Part shown: positions 1 to 11,821 of the stretch, piece after piece | Layout of the letters: the number at the start of each line of letters is the position of its first letter | Numbering within the stretch: the stretch's first letter is position 1 | NCBI GenBank assembly: GCA_002633005.1 | Contig: NMRA01000695.1 | Coordinates: 1-64,000, forward strand | Length of the DNA: 64,000 nt | Reading direction: 5' to 3' | Source: Phoronis australis | Taxonomy: Eukaryota > Phoronida > Phoronidae | The notes under the pieces: model-generated | Database searches by the model: none | Told to the model about the DNA's origin: nothing | The model's input: only the letters and a program-made list of their open reading frames with translations | Made by a program: the position numbers and the translations under genes

Positions 1-368
1 AATGAAGAAAATTTACTTCATTTTTTAAAGAAAATGGAATCTGAGTGACGACGAAAAAACAGATGCTGCTGGTAAGATGGGAATTTTAATCGAAGCCTTA
101 GTGAATCACTCAGAAATTCGCAATACTCTCTTTGTCAAACCTTATGTTAAGACGATTTCCAAAGCAATCCCGTCATTATTGCCAACACGAAAAACGGATT
201 AATTTTGGTCTTTTGGGCATTTGAAGACTATTTTAAATACGACAAATTTGTTAAGAATCGATGGCACAAAACGTGTAATAAGCATTACAAAAAGAAGTAG
301 GTTTCGCGCGCAAACGCTGTGGACCATAAACAAGTAGGTCTCTTAGTATGAGAGTAGTAGTGAAATCG

Positions 369-434
369 TGGTGGTGTAGTGGTAACGCACGCGCGCTCTG
401 TGCGCAAGGTCGTGAGTTCGAGTCTTTTGATACT
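369..434 (+). tRNA. tRNA-like sequence (decayed tRNA or SINE head)
   Basis: An A-box-like stretch (GTGTAGTGGTAACGC) is followed about 30 bases later by a B-box-like stretch (GAGTTCGAGTC). A GC-rich hairpin sits between them where the anticodon arm would be. The anticodon stem pairs over only about 4 bp, the T stem is weak and no clean acceptor stem is visible. A relic tRNA or tRNA-derived SINE head is more likely than a working tRNA. Confidence 0.35.
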
Positions 435-1264
435 TGCAGTTTTTCCTGTTTGACACGTTCTCCGTGTTTTTTTTTTGCCTTTTTTTCTTGGATAATACTT
501 CAGGAATCAAGAAAAATGCTTGATTTTTAGAGGTAAAAACAGAAAAATTTCCTGAGCGTGAGGGGGCAAACCCCCTCCCGACCTCCCCCCATTCGGTGCT
601 ATGCGCATCTACAATCGTGGTTCAGTATTCATTCGTTGATTGGTTGAACTCACAGGCAGTTCTTAGAGGCCCGTACAAAAGAAAGGTAGTCACACATCCT
701 TTTGAGAGAAAGATGTCTGATCAGAATCTACATGCAATTATGGCCAACTAATATAACTGGCTACTGATTGCAATTCATAACAAAATTCAAACGTTTCCAA
801 TTAAATGGTTTGTGTCAATTTCCTTAAAATGTGCTTTAATCCCTTTCCATTTTCAGAAACGGCAGGCATAGCTGACGAGTGATCACTGAATAAAATCATG
901 GAGTTGCCAAGGAAAAGGCAAGACACAGAAGAACAAGAACCAAAATTTTTGCCACGCATTGAGCAACATAGCAGACCAATAAGAGCTGTGAATATTGTGT
1001 GTTAACAGTACCCACCAAAAGAAACTGGAAATTAGCATGTGTTCCTACTGGGAAGACAACAACTGGCTTGAATTGTCATACAAAACTACTTTGCCGTCCC
1101 CTTGTGGTCCCTTTTGTAGGGAAAGCGGCCTTGTGTACTCAAAACCTTGCAGGATCTTCATAAAAATTGTTATCCTTTTCCTATCAAGACGGAAACTGGT
1201 TAATTTTTGCATGATTTCTTTCCATCTGCGGAAGCTGTTCCAGTTAAGTTTCCGCCCGTCAAAA
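435..1264. other. no gene seen
   Basis: AT-rich DNA with a C-rich patch near 560-590. I see no coding, RNA or repeat signal beyond short chance frames. Confidence 0.5.
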
Positions 1265-1789
1265 AACCAAAGAGTTGACCCTGAGGTGGGAAGATTCAAA
1301 CTGGAGCATAGAAAGTTAGAGTTGGGGCATAGCGAGAAATAGAGACAGTTTGAACTAGAGCAGAGAGGACACACAGAGAAGAGGACACTTGAAAGTGGTC
1401 AGCCCTCTGGCGGTCATTCCGACGCTTTTGTAGCAAGTAGGAAAATTTGGATGATTCCACCATTTGACGAAATTGAAGTCGATAAGTATTTTCAACACTT
1501 TGAGAAGGTAGCCGAGACCTTGAATTGGCCTAGACAATGTTGGTCTATCATGTTGCAAACTGTAGTCAAGGGAAAAGCCCTGCAAGCCTATTCTGTCTTA
1601 TCTATAGAAGACGCGTCTAACTACGAGACAGTGAAACAAGCTATTCTCAAAGCCTATGAATTAGTACCCGAGGCATATAGTCAGATTTATGTAGATGTAA
1701 AGAAAATCACTATGACCAAGAAATACTCATTCAGGGACAGTCTGATGGATGCTGTCATTGACAGGGTGGAGGAAGGTAATACTGTTTGA
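1265..1789 (+). pseudogene. Ty3/Gypsy retrotransposon Gag fragment
   Basis: One frame carries a charged Lys/Glu/Gln-rich stretch and then a Gag-type core reading IPPFDEIEVDKYFQHFEKVA, followed by a NWPRQCW patch and a motif around AYELVPEAY. This is the typical start of the capsid region in animal Ty3/Gypsy Gag proteins. An in-frame TAG at 1340-1342 interrupts it, and the frame ends at 1789, well short of a whole Gag. No LTR, zinc knuckle or pol follows. It is an old, truncated copy. Confidence 0.8.
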
Positions 1790-2653
1790 ACTTACAATAA
1801 ACATATACCTTGGATATCCCGTCATACATGTAGCATAAACCATTGTTTTGTCAGGAGCGACTTATTAAGTTTGCTGACTTATAACGTTCTTTTCCTTGAG
1901 TCACAAGACACTTATACCTTGTGCAATTAGGCTGGTTAAAATGAACTTCAACATGATTTGACTGTGTGTAAGATAGATTGTTGACCTTTCTCTAAATTAA
2001 CGGACATGTACAAGCCAAGTGGTAAGAGCGTGCCTTCTACAGCTTAGTTTTAACCCTAGTGGCCGGTAATGACAGTAGCCTTTCTAACTCTAATTTATAG
2101 ATGCTTCTGACTGTCTACTTTGATACTCCGTGTTCTCTAACTTTTTATGTGTCACTGTTGAGTGAATGCGCAAGCATTCTGGGAACTCGTTATTGGTGAA
2201 TGTGCATGCACGAAAACTTTGAAAACCTATCAAAAATTAACAATATTCAATGCATGATAAAAATTATCCAGTTGGGGAAAATAAAATTTAAATTACTTTT
2301 GTTTAATGTCAGAGGTTGTACCACGCAAAATTTTGGAAGTTGGCACTAAAGGGCCATTCCATGATGCTGTTGAACTGCCGATTCTACTTTAATTCTTTGT
2401 CGACTTAAAACGAATACAGAAATTATATAAATATGATGGACATCAAAATAAATCGATGTCTCTAACCAAGGAAACTCAACTTGGGCTGGCCGCATTTTAG
2501 TGGCTGGCCCAATCTGGAGAATGTGAATCTATAGACTGAAGAGGGGTGACCTGATTGAAGTGTACAAATTTTCCAGGGTTTTGACCCTGTTTCTGCTATT
2601 GACCAATGCCTGAAACACCATGTACCTCTAAGCAACTGCTGGACACCATCTGA
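1790..2653. other. no gene seen
   Basis: AT-rich DNA. A weak A-box-like sequence near 2010-2030 has no partner B box. Nothing else is supported. Confidence 0.45.
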
Positions 2654-3300
2654 GGCAACTTTGCTGCAAAAATTGCTACAGCTGTAAACCAGAACAAGAC
2701 GATAGGCTTTGTTGGCGATAATCTCAACTTCTCCCAGAGTGTGAGCTACGAAAGGAAAGACAGGGACTCAAAGGTACTGAATTCTTTCAGATCTGCCATC
2801 CTGATTTATGATAAAATGAGTCACTTTGACTCGCTTCCTAACACCGACCTGCAGCAAAATAACAAGACATTGAAGCCAATTGATCAGCTAATATCAACTT
2901 ATGATGTAGCATATTAACTTGCCAACTTTTAGGCTGTTATGTGAATGGAGGTTGCAAAGAACGCATAGTCTACTTAAAGTTTTTAGATGGACAAATTCTC
3001 ATACTTTTAAATAACGACACAGCTGCTTTAATGGAGAAAACTACCGTCTTACCATTAACTGTCTTGCCAAAAATGAACAAAGTTATGCCGATGTTGTTGA
3101 CATATTAGAATCATATGAGAAAATCTTACGTGATGTATTTGCGAAGGCCGGTTGCAATTTCCATGCTTAAGACGGAGCTAACTGGAGATTGACTGAGAAC
3201 TGACTAGTGAGAACATTGAAGCTATCAATAACACGCCATGTGAACAAATCGGAATAAAGAAGTTGTTGGGACTGGCACATTTTTATTACCGAATTTTCTA
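2654..3300 (+). pseudogene. decayed transposon-associated gene, DUF6589-like
   Basis: The frame 2654-2917 reads FAAKIATAVNQNKTIGFVGD, then an NFS patch, RKDRDSK and SLPNTDLQ. The spacing of GDN, the basic RxD patch and the LPNT/PQ motif recalls a DUF6589-type family common in transposon-rich invertebrate genomes. A possible donor (GAT|GTAGCA) lies near its end. A second block near 3080-3170 reads YADVVDILESYEKILRDVFAK, shown here at about family spacing, and is followed by a shifted GGD-like patch with stops near 3180-3215. The gene is broken. I recognise the family from pattern memory only, so the assignment is tentative. Confidence 0.5.
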
Positions 3301-3840
3301 GTGTTTCTAGTCCACTATGGATTTTACATCTGTCAAATCCGAGTGTGTGTCTAAACATGATAATTCACTGAACTTAAAACAAGCATATCCATGACTCCAA
3401 TTATGGTGCCTTTCAGAGGGGACGCGAAAACAACTACCACGACTGATGAGCCTCCCGTTCCCTGGAAGGCCCCATGTTGTAATACTGCAACACAATTTTT
3501 GATAATCTATACCTAATAATATTAATGATTGTGCACAATCCGTGTGTTGGATTCCAATTCAATTTTCACTTTCAAATTGAAAAATGAAATACGGACTTGT
3601 CAACATTCCACGTATCAATTTTGTCATCTTACCAAGGACGCTTTACAACCAATCACAGCGCTGCTTTTCTAGACAATCCTGATTGGCTGAAAAAAGGGAG
3701 CTGCATTCAACCCAGATTCTATATCAAAATTTGGCCACCAGGCGTATTCAGTATCACCTTTGAACAATACTTGCTTGTTTCATCATAGTTTAATACAAGG
3801 TTGCCTTCGAAAGCAAAAAGCACAATGTCAGAGAAAATGA
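3301..3840. other. no gene seen
   Basis: No supported feature. A 63-codon frame at 3597-3788 has no recognisable motif. Confidence 0.4.
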
Positions 3841-4007
3841 CATGAATCAAGGAAGAATTGTGCAGGTGTTAAGTGTTAAGTATAATTTTAAACTTGTTAC
3901 TGAATAATTATGAAAAAATTTCGTAGCTTTTGATGATGCAACAGAAAAAACAATGACTATGAGCACACTACAGGCATAAACTTGTTGCTAGGTAAACGTG
4001 CCAAGGA

Positions 4008-4433
4008 GTGCTCGCGTACTGTAACCATAAAATTTTTGGAACTGGAGTTCCGTACTCGAAACTGGGGCATCAAAACGCTGAGAGAAACACTGAATATTGT
4101 AGAGAGGCAACCAATTCCATCGGATTAATAATAGCTCTCGGACCCCCAGGAACGGGGAAGACAACAGCATCAGTTGCAGCTCTCTCGGTTATTGGCAGGA
4201 GAGGAGCAGTTTTCCAGACGTTGACAGCTGCAAGGCTAAGGAAAGACTTGTCAATCTCCAATCTACCTTTTGTAAATAATAATCTGGATGATGAAGTACA
4301 GCTCAGAAACCTGTCAATGATGGTATTTGACAATCCCAAAGTGGCAGACAATAAGAAGCAGTTGTGTGCCATGACTTCTCCACTGGTAAGGGTTAATCCA
4401 CTCATAATGAGGCTGCTATGGAAGCACGAGTAA
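4008..4433 (+). CDS. module A copy 1: P-loop NTPase fragment
   Basis: The 141-codon frame holds a perfect Walker A motif, GPPGTGKT, at residues 45-52 (bases 4140-4163). The upstream patch EYCREATNSIGL resembles the Q-motif lead-in of UPF1-like superfamily 1 helicases. No Walker B or later helicase motif follows. The frame ends at 4433 after PLIMRLLWKHE. Known helicases of this type run several hundred residues beyond this point, so this is an exon or a fragment. The helicase reading is inference; the P-loop is seen directly. Confidence 0.5.
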   Translation: MLAYCNHKIFGTGVPYSKLGHQNAERNTEYCREATNSIGLIIALGPPGTGKTTASVAALSVIGRRGAVFQTLTAARLRKDLSISNLPFVNNNLDDEVQLRNLSMMVFDNPKVADNKKQLCAMTSPLVRVNPLIMRLLWKHE

Positions 4434-4899
4434 ACCTTTCATGCCTTTGTCTCATTGAATGTGTGTTAAACACATTCGAGATCCATTCATTCAGCATAAC
4501 TTAATACAATGATTCTTTCCAATGGTGTTCACGCTACAAAAACTATCTGATATTCACACACCCTGATGTGCATATTCCTCAAATTTCAAACTTCCATCAA
4601 ATATGTTACTAATAAGAGCCAACATCATTTGTCTTGCTATGAATCTTTGACAGCACACAGTCACAGACTGCAATGAGGCAATGGACGTATTGAGATGTAC
4701 TGCAATTTGTTTTAAAGCAAATAATTTTAAGGATTTGACTGTCTTTTTCCAGGGTCATTGAAGGTCTCTTTTAGTCTAAGATTGGGCTATATGATAAAAA
4801 ATTTTCAACTTCATTTAAATATCTTTCATCTTTCATTACTGTTGCTCATAGTCAGCTAATTGAAATAACATTGATTAGATAATGTTACATTTTAGGCTC

Positions 4900-5633
4900 A
4901 TTCATTGACTGAAAAGGAGTTGAAGGAGGCACAACCTAAAGAAGCTCCATCTGAAACTACAATCATGTTGTATAAAGGAATGAGCACCAACATTGCCATG
5001 TCCAGGGATGGTGACTGTTGGAACCCAGACAAAACCAATGTAATCACCCAATCCCCCATCTAAGTGAGCAGCTCAGTGTTGTAATGGCAAATCTCCGAAG
5101 TGTGTTGCACCTTGCTGCAATCAACCTGTGCATCTCTCACTGAGGAGGAAGAAAACAGCAGTGACAGCTCTTCAGAACCTTTGTCTCAGGAGACTATATA
5201 CCAACCAGATAATAATGACATGGACAGTGAGAAAGAAGACAACTTTTCAATGGAAGATGAAACGGTTGACAGTACCTTCAACAACTTTCAGTACTTGATG
5301 TTCGGTTCAGCATTGAAAGAATTGTTTGTTAAATGTATTGTTGACGCTAATTGCTATACTCCAATTGTAGGGCTGGACGTTAAATATAAAGGAACTTTGT
5401 TGGTCATTCTGGCCACGTGCATCAAGAACCACACTTATGTGTGTAAAAGCCAGCCAGTGATCAGACAATCAGACATGGGGAACATCATAGGGGCAGGATC
5501 CGTGCTGTTTTCAGGGAACACATTCACTACAATATCAGAGATTGCGGAACCTAACATGATTTTGCATTTGAATGAACAGCTACAATTGAATGGAGTTTTT
5601 GTATTAACTCTTACCTTGCCTCAGTCAAAGTGA
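4900..5633 (+). CDS. module B copy 1: transposase-like fragment
   Basis: The 177-codon frame 5100-5633 starts with a Cys patch and an acidic Ser/Glu/Asp-rich linker. It then has the pattern FGSALKELFVKC, YKGTLLVILATC, KSQPVI, GN, and AGSVLFSGNTFTTISE. From memory, this order matches the conserved central part of a THAP-linked transposase-like family (tentatively Kolobok) expanded in cnidarians, sponges and fish. The catalytic C-terminal half is missing, because the frame stops at 5633. An upstream frame with a CCN/Cys-rich patch may be the missing N-terminal exon, now out of frame. The family call is tentative. Confidence 0.5.
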
Positions 5634-5900
5634 AGTTTGTTGAAATAACCTCATTTTGGCTAAGCTAGTTTTTCTTGAACGGTACCATCTTTCTCATCAT
5701 GTGACATTAATTACCAAACTGGTTTTGTCTGTGGGTTCTTATAACTCGTTTAGAGTTCCTAACATAAATCACTGTCCTAACATCATCGTCATCCTACTAT
5801 TATCAAAGCATATCAGAGTTCTCTCGAATGGTTTTGGAACCTTTCACTGTGTGCAGGCTCCTCTGCCATGACTGCATAGCTTGACAAGGCCAGCAACAGC

Positions 5901-6116
5901 GTGGCATCATTCTTGAGGCTAGAGGGCAAACTGAGGAAGAAAATCAGAGATGGTCAATTTGGCAAGTTGGCACCCAAAGTAAAGTGTGCGCTGCCTGAAA
6001 ACCCAGTAGCTGACCGCCTCAGCCAAACTGAGGCTCTTGACCTACTGTGTACCGAAGTGGTATGTCATGCTTTCTATGCATCATGGCAATTGAAGGACAC
6101 TTTCACTAAACTTTGA
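5901..6116 (+). CDS. module C copy 1: unknown short frame
   Basis: This 71-codon frame contains LRLEGKLRKKIRDGQFGKLA and ADRLSQTEALDLLCTEVV. It is repeated at 11606-11821 with mostly conservative changes. I do not recognise it. A basic N-terminal helix and a leucine-rich second half are all that can be said. It is probably one exon of the same multi-exon gene as A, B, D and E. Confidence 0.35.
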   Translation: MASFLRLEGKLRKKIRDGQFGKLAPKVKCALPENPVADRLSQTEALDLLCTEVVCHAFYASWQLKDTFTKL

Positions 6117-6539
6117 TTGGCTGATGTCTCAATTGTATCCTTGTCTTCGTAGAAATGAAAAATAAAATTCTTAATACTTACTTACATGTTATTTTAGAAT
6201 TTCAAACTTCCATCAAATATGCTTAAGAGCCAACAATATCTTGACATTCGACATGCTTGTCAACAAAGTTAACATGCATTTAAAGAGAAAATGCTTGCAC
6301 CAATTTCATTACCTTGCATAACCTTCAACTTATCATCCTACACTCACTTTTAACACATTGTGAAGGTTAACAGACAGCATATGAGAAACATTATAACATC
6401 TCTAAATACAATCACAAGACACCAAAATTGCTCTAACAGTGTATTTCGTTACCACCAGTACTTGAAGGATAAGGATATGATTTGAACAAAACTTAACAAC
6501 TATTTTAAGGACTCCAAGACTGTTTTATCAGAAGTGATG

Positions 6540-6977
6540 ACCATACCTATAAAGTTTTCATGTAAATTTGTTGAAAGTTGCCAAATTCCTAGGAGAAATG
6601 AGTAAAAAAGAAGTGTGGTTAATTTTTCCAAGGACATGATGCCATGGATTCAAAATTTCAAAGTACTTTTAAATGACGTGGACTGCTATTCACAGGTGGT
6701 CAAGCACATCGATATGGTGCTGGAGAACAGTTTTGCGACACAGGTATGTAACATTTCCGTATTGTACACTCAAGATTACAACTATGTCTGCTACCAGACA
6801 AGAACTCCAGTAATTCATTTGAACAAACAGGTTAAAACATTTGAAACCTCAATTTCAAACTGCATAACAAAAGGAATTCACAATGAGTTGCTGGAATACT
6901 CAAGAATTTTGAAAGCACTGTCTTGCCAAGAAATGTGTATATTTAGAACAGTCATTCAAAATCAATACATATTTTAA
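6540..6977 (+). pseudogene. module D copy 1: two exon-like blocks
   Basis: The first block encodes SKDMMPWIQNFKVLLNDVDC and ends at a conserved donor, CAG|GTATGTAAC, at 6743/6744. The second starts after an ACAG near 6830 and encodes VKTFETSISNCITKGIHNEL. Compared with the copy at 16744, this copy lacks one base just before SKDMM, which breaks the link to the upstream MSKKEV stretch. I do not recognise the protein. Confidence 0.45.
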
Positions 6978-7009
6978 AAGTGATCACTGTCAGCAGAGTG
7001 TCAAAGTTT

Positions 7010-7250
7010 CCCATGCACAAATACTGTGTATTTGAACTTCCACACTGAATCAGTAATCTTCGTCATAAAACACCACTTTAAGGGAAGCAAACTAATTGTG
7101 AAGACGGTTTCGCAATAAGGACCCGTGAACATGTGTCCCTTCTTACAAAGCTGGGTATCGGGAAAGCCCAAGAAAAGAATATAAGAAAAAAAGCAGAACC
7201 GCTTCGCAATGCATTAAAAATACATGAAGTGTACTGACAAAGAAATTTTT
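7010..7250 (+). pseudogene. module E copy 1
   Basis: This matches the more open copy at 17205-17531. In this copy the codon series GTTTCGCAATAAGG contains a stop (TAA) where the copy at 14870 reads GCAAGAAGG. The right half is truncated and runs into unrelated AT-rich DNA. Confidence 0.45.
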
Positions 7251-7392
7251 AACATCATTTTGATGCAGTTAATTAGACCACTTCGTAATTTTTATGTTTA
7301 GGCAACAATAGGGAGAGCGATCAATATTCAGTTTGATGAAGATTTTGCAGTTCAATTTAATTACCAGCAAATTTGGAATCACTTTGTGATTA

Positions 7393-8360
7393 GTCGAAGT
7401 GCTCTGCAATCTATGAGAAAATTAGACAGCACACTATAACTTATCTTTTATTAGGTTCCTCCCATTCATTCCTTTGCAAAACAGATCTACTCATGTGGCA
7501 TACAAGACCAGCAACCAAGAAAACAACTGCTTTTATAACAGCATAAGTTTGATATAGTATAGGAGACACAGAGGCGAAATTCATGAGATTGGTCACCACC
7601 TTGAGAGGAATTCTGTCACTTGACAGCGTGATCAAGCAGGTAAAATATTGCACCTTAAAAACAAAAAGACTGAATAAGTCGAAGTGCTCTGTTATCTAAT
7701 ATGTGAAAATTAGACAGCACACTATAATTTTTATTTTTTATTAGGTTCCTCCCATTCATACCTTTGCAAAACAGATCTAATCATGTGGCATACAAGACCA
7801 GCAACCAAGAAAACAACTGCTTTTATAACAGCTGAAGTTTGATATAGTATAGGAGAGACACAGAGGCGAAGTTCATGAGATTGGTCACCACCTTGAGACG
7901 AGTTCTGTCACTTGACAGCGTGATCAAGCAGATAAATATTGCACCATCAAAACAAAAAAAGACTGAATAAGTCGAAGTGCTCTGCTATCTATGTGAAAAT
8001 TAGACAGCACACTATAATTTTTATCTTTTATTAGGTTCCCCCATTCATACCTTTGCAAAACAGATCTACTCATGAGGCATACAAGACCAGCCACCATGAA
8101 AACAACTGCTTTTACAATAGCTTAAGTTTGATATAGTATGGGAGAGACACAGAGGCGAAATTCATGAGACTGGTCACCACCTTGAGAAGAGTTCTGTCAC
8201 TTGACAGCGTGATCAAGCAGATAAATATTGCACCATCAAAACAAAAAGACTGTATAAGTCGAAGTGCTCTGCTATCTATGTCAAAATTAGACAGCGCTCT
8301 ATAATTTTTATCTTTTATGAGGTTCCTCCCACTCATACCTTTGCAAAACAGATCTACTCA
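7393..8360. repeat. 287-bp tandem repeat, 3.3 units
   Basis: Units begin with GTCGAAGTGCTCTG at 7393, 7678, 7971 and 8258, giving periods of 285, 293 and 287 bp. The fourth unit is cut at about 8360, where it joins module D at a short shared CATGT. Two further units of the same repeat lie at 15146 and 15432. Confidence 0.9.
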
Positions 8361-8361
8361 T

Positions 8362-9164
8362 GTGTAAATTTGTTGAAAGTTGTCAAATTTCTAGGTGGAC
8401 TGAGTAAAAAAGAAGTGTGGTCATTTTTTCCAAGGACATGATGCAGTGGATTAAAAATTTCCGGGTACTTTTAAACGACGTGGACTGCGATTCACAGGTG
8501 GTCAAGTACATCGATATGGTGCTGGAGAACTGTTTTCCGACACAGGTATGTAACATTTCCGTATTGTACACTCAAGATTACAACTATGTCTACTACCGGA
8601 CAAGAAATCCGGTAATTCCTTTGAACAAACAGGTTAAAACATTTGAAACCTCACTTTCAACCTGCATAATAAAAGAAATTCACAATGAGTCAATGCCAAG
8701 TATGATCACACATTGTGTCAAAGTTTCCCATGCACAGAAACTGTATTAACTTCACACTAAATCAGTAATCTTCGTCAACTAGTTGTGAAGACGCTTTCGC
8801 AATAAGGACCCGTGATCATGTGTCCTTTCTTACAAAGCTGGGTATCGGGAAAGCCCAAGAAAAGAATATAAGAAAAGAAGCGGAACTGCTTCGCAATGCA
8901 GCCGCATAAATGAAAGTACATACTCCAGGCAGTACAAATACATGAAGTGTACTGGCTATGAAATAAAGCCTGTTCCTGAGGAAACATGTGGATGTCATAA
9001 AATCCGGTCAGCCAGATCTCATGGTCGTTGACAGCTGCAAGGCTATGCAAAGACTTTTCAATCTCCAATCTACCTTTTGTAAATAATGATCTCGATGATG
9101 AAGTGCAGCTTAGAAACCTTTCAACAATGGTGTTTGACAATGCCAAAGTGGCAGACCATAAGAA
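8362..9164 (+). pseudogene. partial array unit: D, E and a piece of A
   Basis: A D block (8362-8690) with the conserved donor after CCGACACAG is followed by a shortened E block (about 8750-9000). An A fragment then starts directly at TTGACAGCTGCAAGGC near 9028. The A fragment lacks the Walker A region and enters part-way through the module. This is a rearranged remnant with no open gene. Confidence 0.6.
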
Positions 9165-9498
9165 GCAGTGAATCAGTAATCTTCGTCATAAAACACCATT
9201 TTAAGGGAAGCAAACTAGTTGTGAAGACGCTTTCGCAACAAGGACCCGTGAACATGTGTCTCTTCTTACAAAGCTGGATGCCCGGGAAAGCCCAAGAAAA
9301 GAATATAAGAAAAGAAGCAGAACCGCTTCGCGATACAGCCGAATACACGAAAGTACATACTCCAGGCAGTACAAACACATGAAGTGTACTGGCTATGAAG
9401 TAAAGTCTGTTTCTGCAGTGACATGTGGATGTCGTCAAATCAGTCAGCCAGATCTCATGGTCGTTGACATTTGCAGGGAAGAATTGTGCCGATGTTAA
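9165..9498 (+). pseudogene. module E copy 3
   Basis: An E block is fused directly to the broken A piece at about 9165-9170 (AAGAAGCAG|TGAATCAG). The frame 9256-9498 reads through SRIHESTYSRQYKHMKCTGY and on to CREELCRC. Its last part continues into the leader that also precedes copy 1 of A (GGAAGAATTGTGC, seen at 3851). Confidence 0.45.
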
Positions 9499-9599
9499 AT
9501 GATAAGTATAATTTTAAAGTTGCTACTGAATAATAATAAAAAACTTTCGTAGCTTTTGATGATGCAACAGAAAAAACAACGGCTATGAGCACACTACAA

Positions 9600-10071
9600 G
9601 CATAAACTTGTTGCCCGCTAGACGTGCCAAGGAGTGCTCGCGTACTGTAACAATAAAATCTTTAGAACAAGGGTTCTATAAAATTCCTCGTACTCAAAAC
9701 TGGGGTGTCAAAACGCTGACGGAAACACTGAATATTGTAGACAGGCAACCAATTCCATCGGATTAACAGTAGCTCGCGGACCTCCAGGAACGGGGAAGAC
9801 AACAGCATCAGTTGCAGCTCTCTCACTTATTGGCAGGGGAGGAATAGTTTTCCAGACGTTGACAGCTGCAAGGCTAAGCAAAGACCTTTTAATCTCCACT
9901 CTACCTTTAGTAAATAATGATCTGGATGATGAAGTACTGCTTAGAAACGTGTCAATGATGGTATTTGACAATCCCAAAGTGGCAGACAATAAGAAGCAGT
10001 TGTCTGGCATAACTTCTCTACTGGTAAAGGCTAATCCACTCATTGTGAGGCTGCTATGGAAGCATGAGTAA
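9600..10071 (+). pseudogene. module A copy 3: second P-loop fragment
   Basis: Walker A GPPGTGKTT is retained around 9778-9804 in a frame that ends at 10071 with VRLLWKHE. Relative to copy 1 there is an 11-base gain (CTATAAAATTC) near 9676-9686. It places a TAA in the frame upstream of the P-loop. The rest is closely similar to 4008-4433. Confidence 0.5.
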
Positions 10072-10529
10072 ACCTTTCATGCTTTTGTCTCATTGAATGT
10101 GTGTTAAACACATTCAAGATCCATTCATTCTGCATACTTAATACAATGATTCATTCCAGTGGTACCACACTACAAAAACTATCTGATATTCACACCCCCT
10201 GATGTGCATATTCCTAGAATTTCAAACTTCCATCAAATATGTTACTAATAAGAACCAACATCATTTGGCTTGCTATGAATCTTTGATAGCACACAGTCAC
10301 AGAATGCAATGAGGCAACGGAGGTATTGAGATGTACTGCAATTCGTTTCAAAGCAAATAATTTTAAGGATTTGACTGTCTTTTTCCAGGGTTAGTGAAGG
10401 TCTCTTTTCGTCTAAGATTAGGCTATAATAAAAGAATTTCAACTTCATTTAAATATCTTTCATCTTTCATCACTGTTGCTCATAGTCAGTTAATTGAAAT
10501 AAGATTGATTAGATAATGTTACATTTTAG

Positions 10530-11263
10530 GCTCATTCACAGACTGAAAAGGAGTTAAAGGAGGCACAGCCTAAAGAAGCTCCATCTGAAACTACAATGTG
10601 TTGTAAAAAGGAATGAGCACCAACATTGCCATGTCCATTGATGGTGACTGTTGGAACCCAGACAAAACCAATGCCATCACCCCATCCCCCTTCTAAGTGC
10701 ACAGCTCAGTGTTGTAATGGCAAATCTCCGAAGTGTGTTGCACCTTGCTGCAATCAACCTGTGAATGCCCCACTGAGGAGGAAGAAAACAGCATTGACAG
10801 CTCTTCAGAACCTTTGTCTCAGGAGACTTCATACCAACCAGATAATGACATGGACAGCGAGAGAGAAGAAGACTTTTCAATGGAAGATGAAGCAGTTGAC
10901 AGTACCTTCAACAACTTTCAGTACTTGATGTTCGGTTCAGCATTGAAAGACTTGTTTGTTAAATGTATTGTTGACACCAATTGCTATGCTCTGATTGTAG
11001 GGCTGGAGGTTAAATATTAAGGGACTTTGTTGGTCATTCTGGCCACATGCATCAAGCACCACACTTATGTGTGTAAAACCAAGCCAGTGATCAGACAATC
11101 AGACATGGGGAACATCATAGCGGCAGGATCCGTGCTGTTTTCAGGGAACACATTCACCACAATATCAGAGATTGCGGAACCTAACATGATTTTGCATTTG
11201 AATGAACAGCTACAACTGAATGGAGTTTCTGTATTAACACTTACCTTGTCACAGTCAATGTGA
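10530..11263 (+). pseudogene. module B copy 2, broken by a stop
   Basis: This has the same product as 5100-5633. The frame stops at 11018-11020, where AAATATTAAGGG replaces AAATATAAAGGA of the other copies. The remaining part is open again at 11027-11263. The upstream alternate frame (10626-10928) shows a Cys-rich stretch with CNGKSPKCVAPCCNQP. Confidence 0.6.
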
Positions 11264-11605
11264 AGTTTGTTGAAATAACCACATTTTCCCATTGAAGTCG
11301 CTGGTATTAACCTGGTTTAAGATTTGGCTAAGCTAGTTTTCCTTGAACTGTCCAATCTTTCTCATCATGTGAATTGTATGACGTTACTTACCAAACTGGT
11401 TGTGTCTGTTGAGTTCTTATAACTCGTTTAGAGTTATAAGTTCATAATATAAATCAGTGTCCTAACATCATAGTCATCCTTCTATTATCAAAGCATAACA
11501 GAGTTCTCTCGAATGGTTTTGGAACCTTTCACTGTGTGCAGGATAAAGGGTAGCATGCAGGACTTCTCAGCCATGATTGCATAGTTTGACAAGGCCAGCA
11601 ACAGC

Positions 11606-11821
11606 ATGGCCTCATTCTTGAGGCTAGAGGGCAAACTGAGGAAGAAAATCAGAGATGGTCGATTAGGCAAGTTGGCACCCACAGTCAAGTGTGCGCTGCC
11701 TGATGACTCAGTAGCTGACCGCCTCAGCCAAACTTATGCTCTTGACCTTCTATGTACCGAAGTAGTATGTCATGCCCTCCATGCATCATGGCAATTGAAG
11801 GACACTTTCACTAAACTTTGA
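11606..11821 (+). CDS. module C copy 2
   Basis: This is a 71-codon frame nearly identical to 5901-6116 (for example SQTYALDLLCTEVVCHA). It is open and unrecognised. The retained frame in both copies suggests the module was coding until recently. Confidence 0.35.
   Translation: MASFLRLEGKLRKKIRDGRLGKLAPTVKCALPDDSVADRLSQTYALDLLCTEVVCHALHASWQLKDTFTKL

Noticed and set aside
2010-2060. A-box-like sequence
   Set aside because: No B box downstream.
3597-3788. 63-codon frame before the array
   Set aside because: No motif, no repeat, no splice context.
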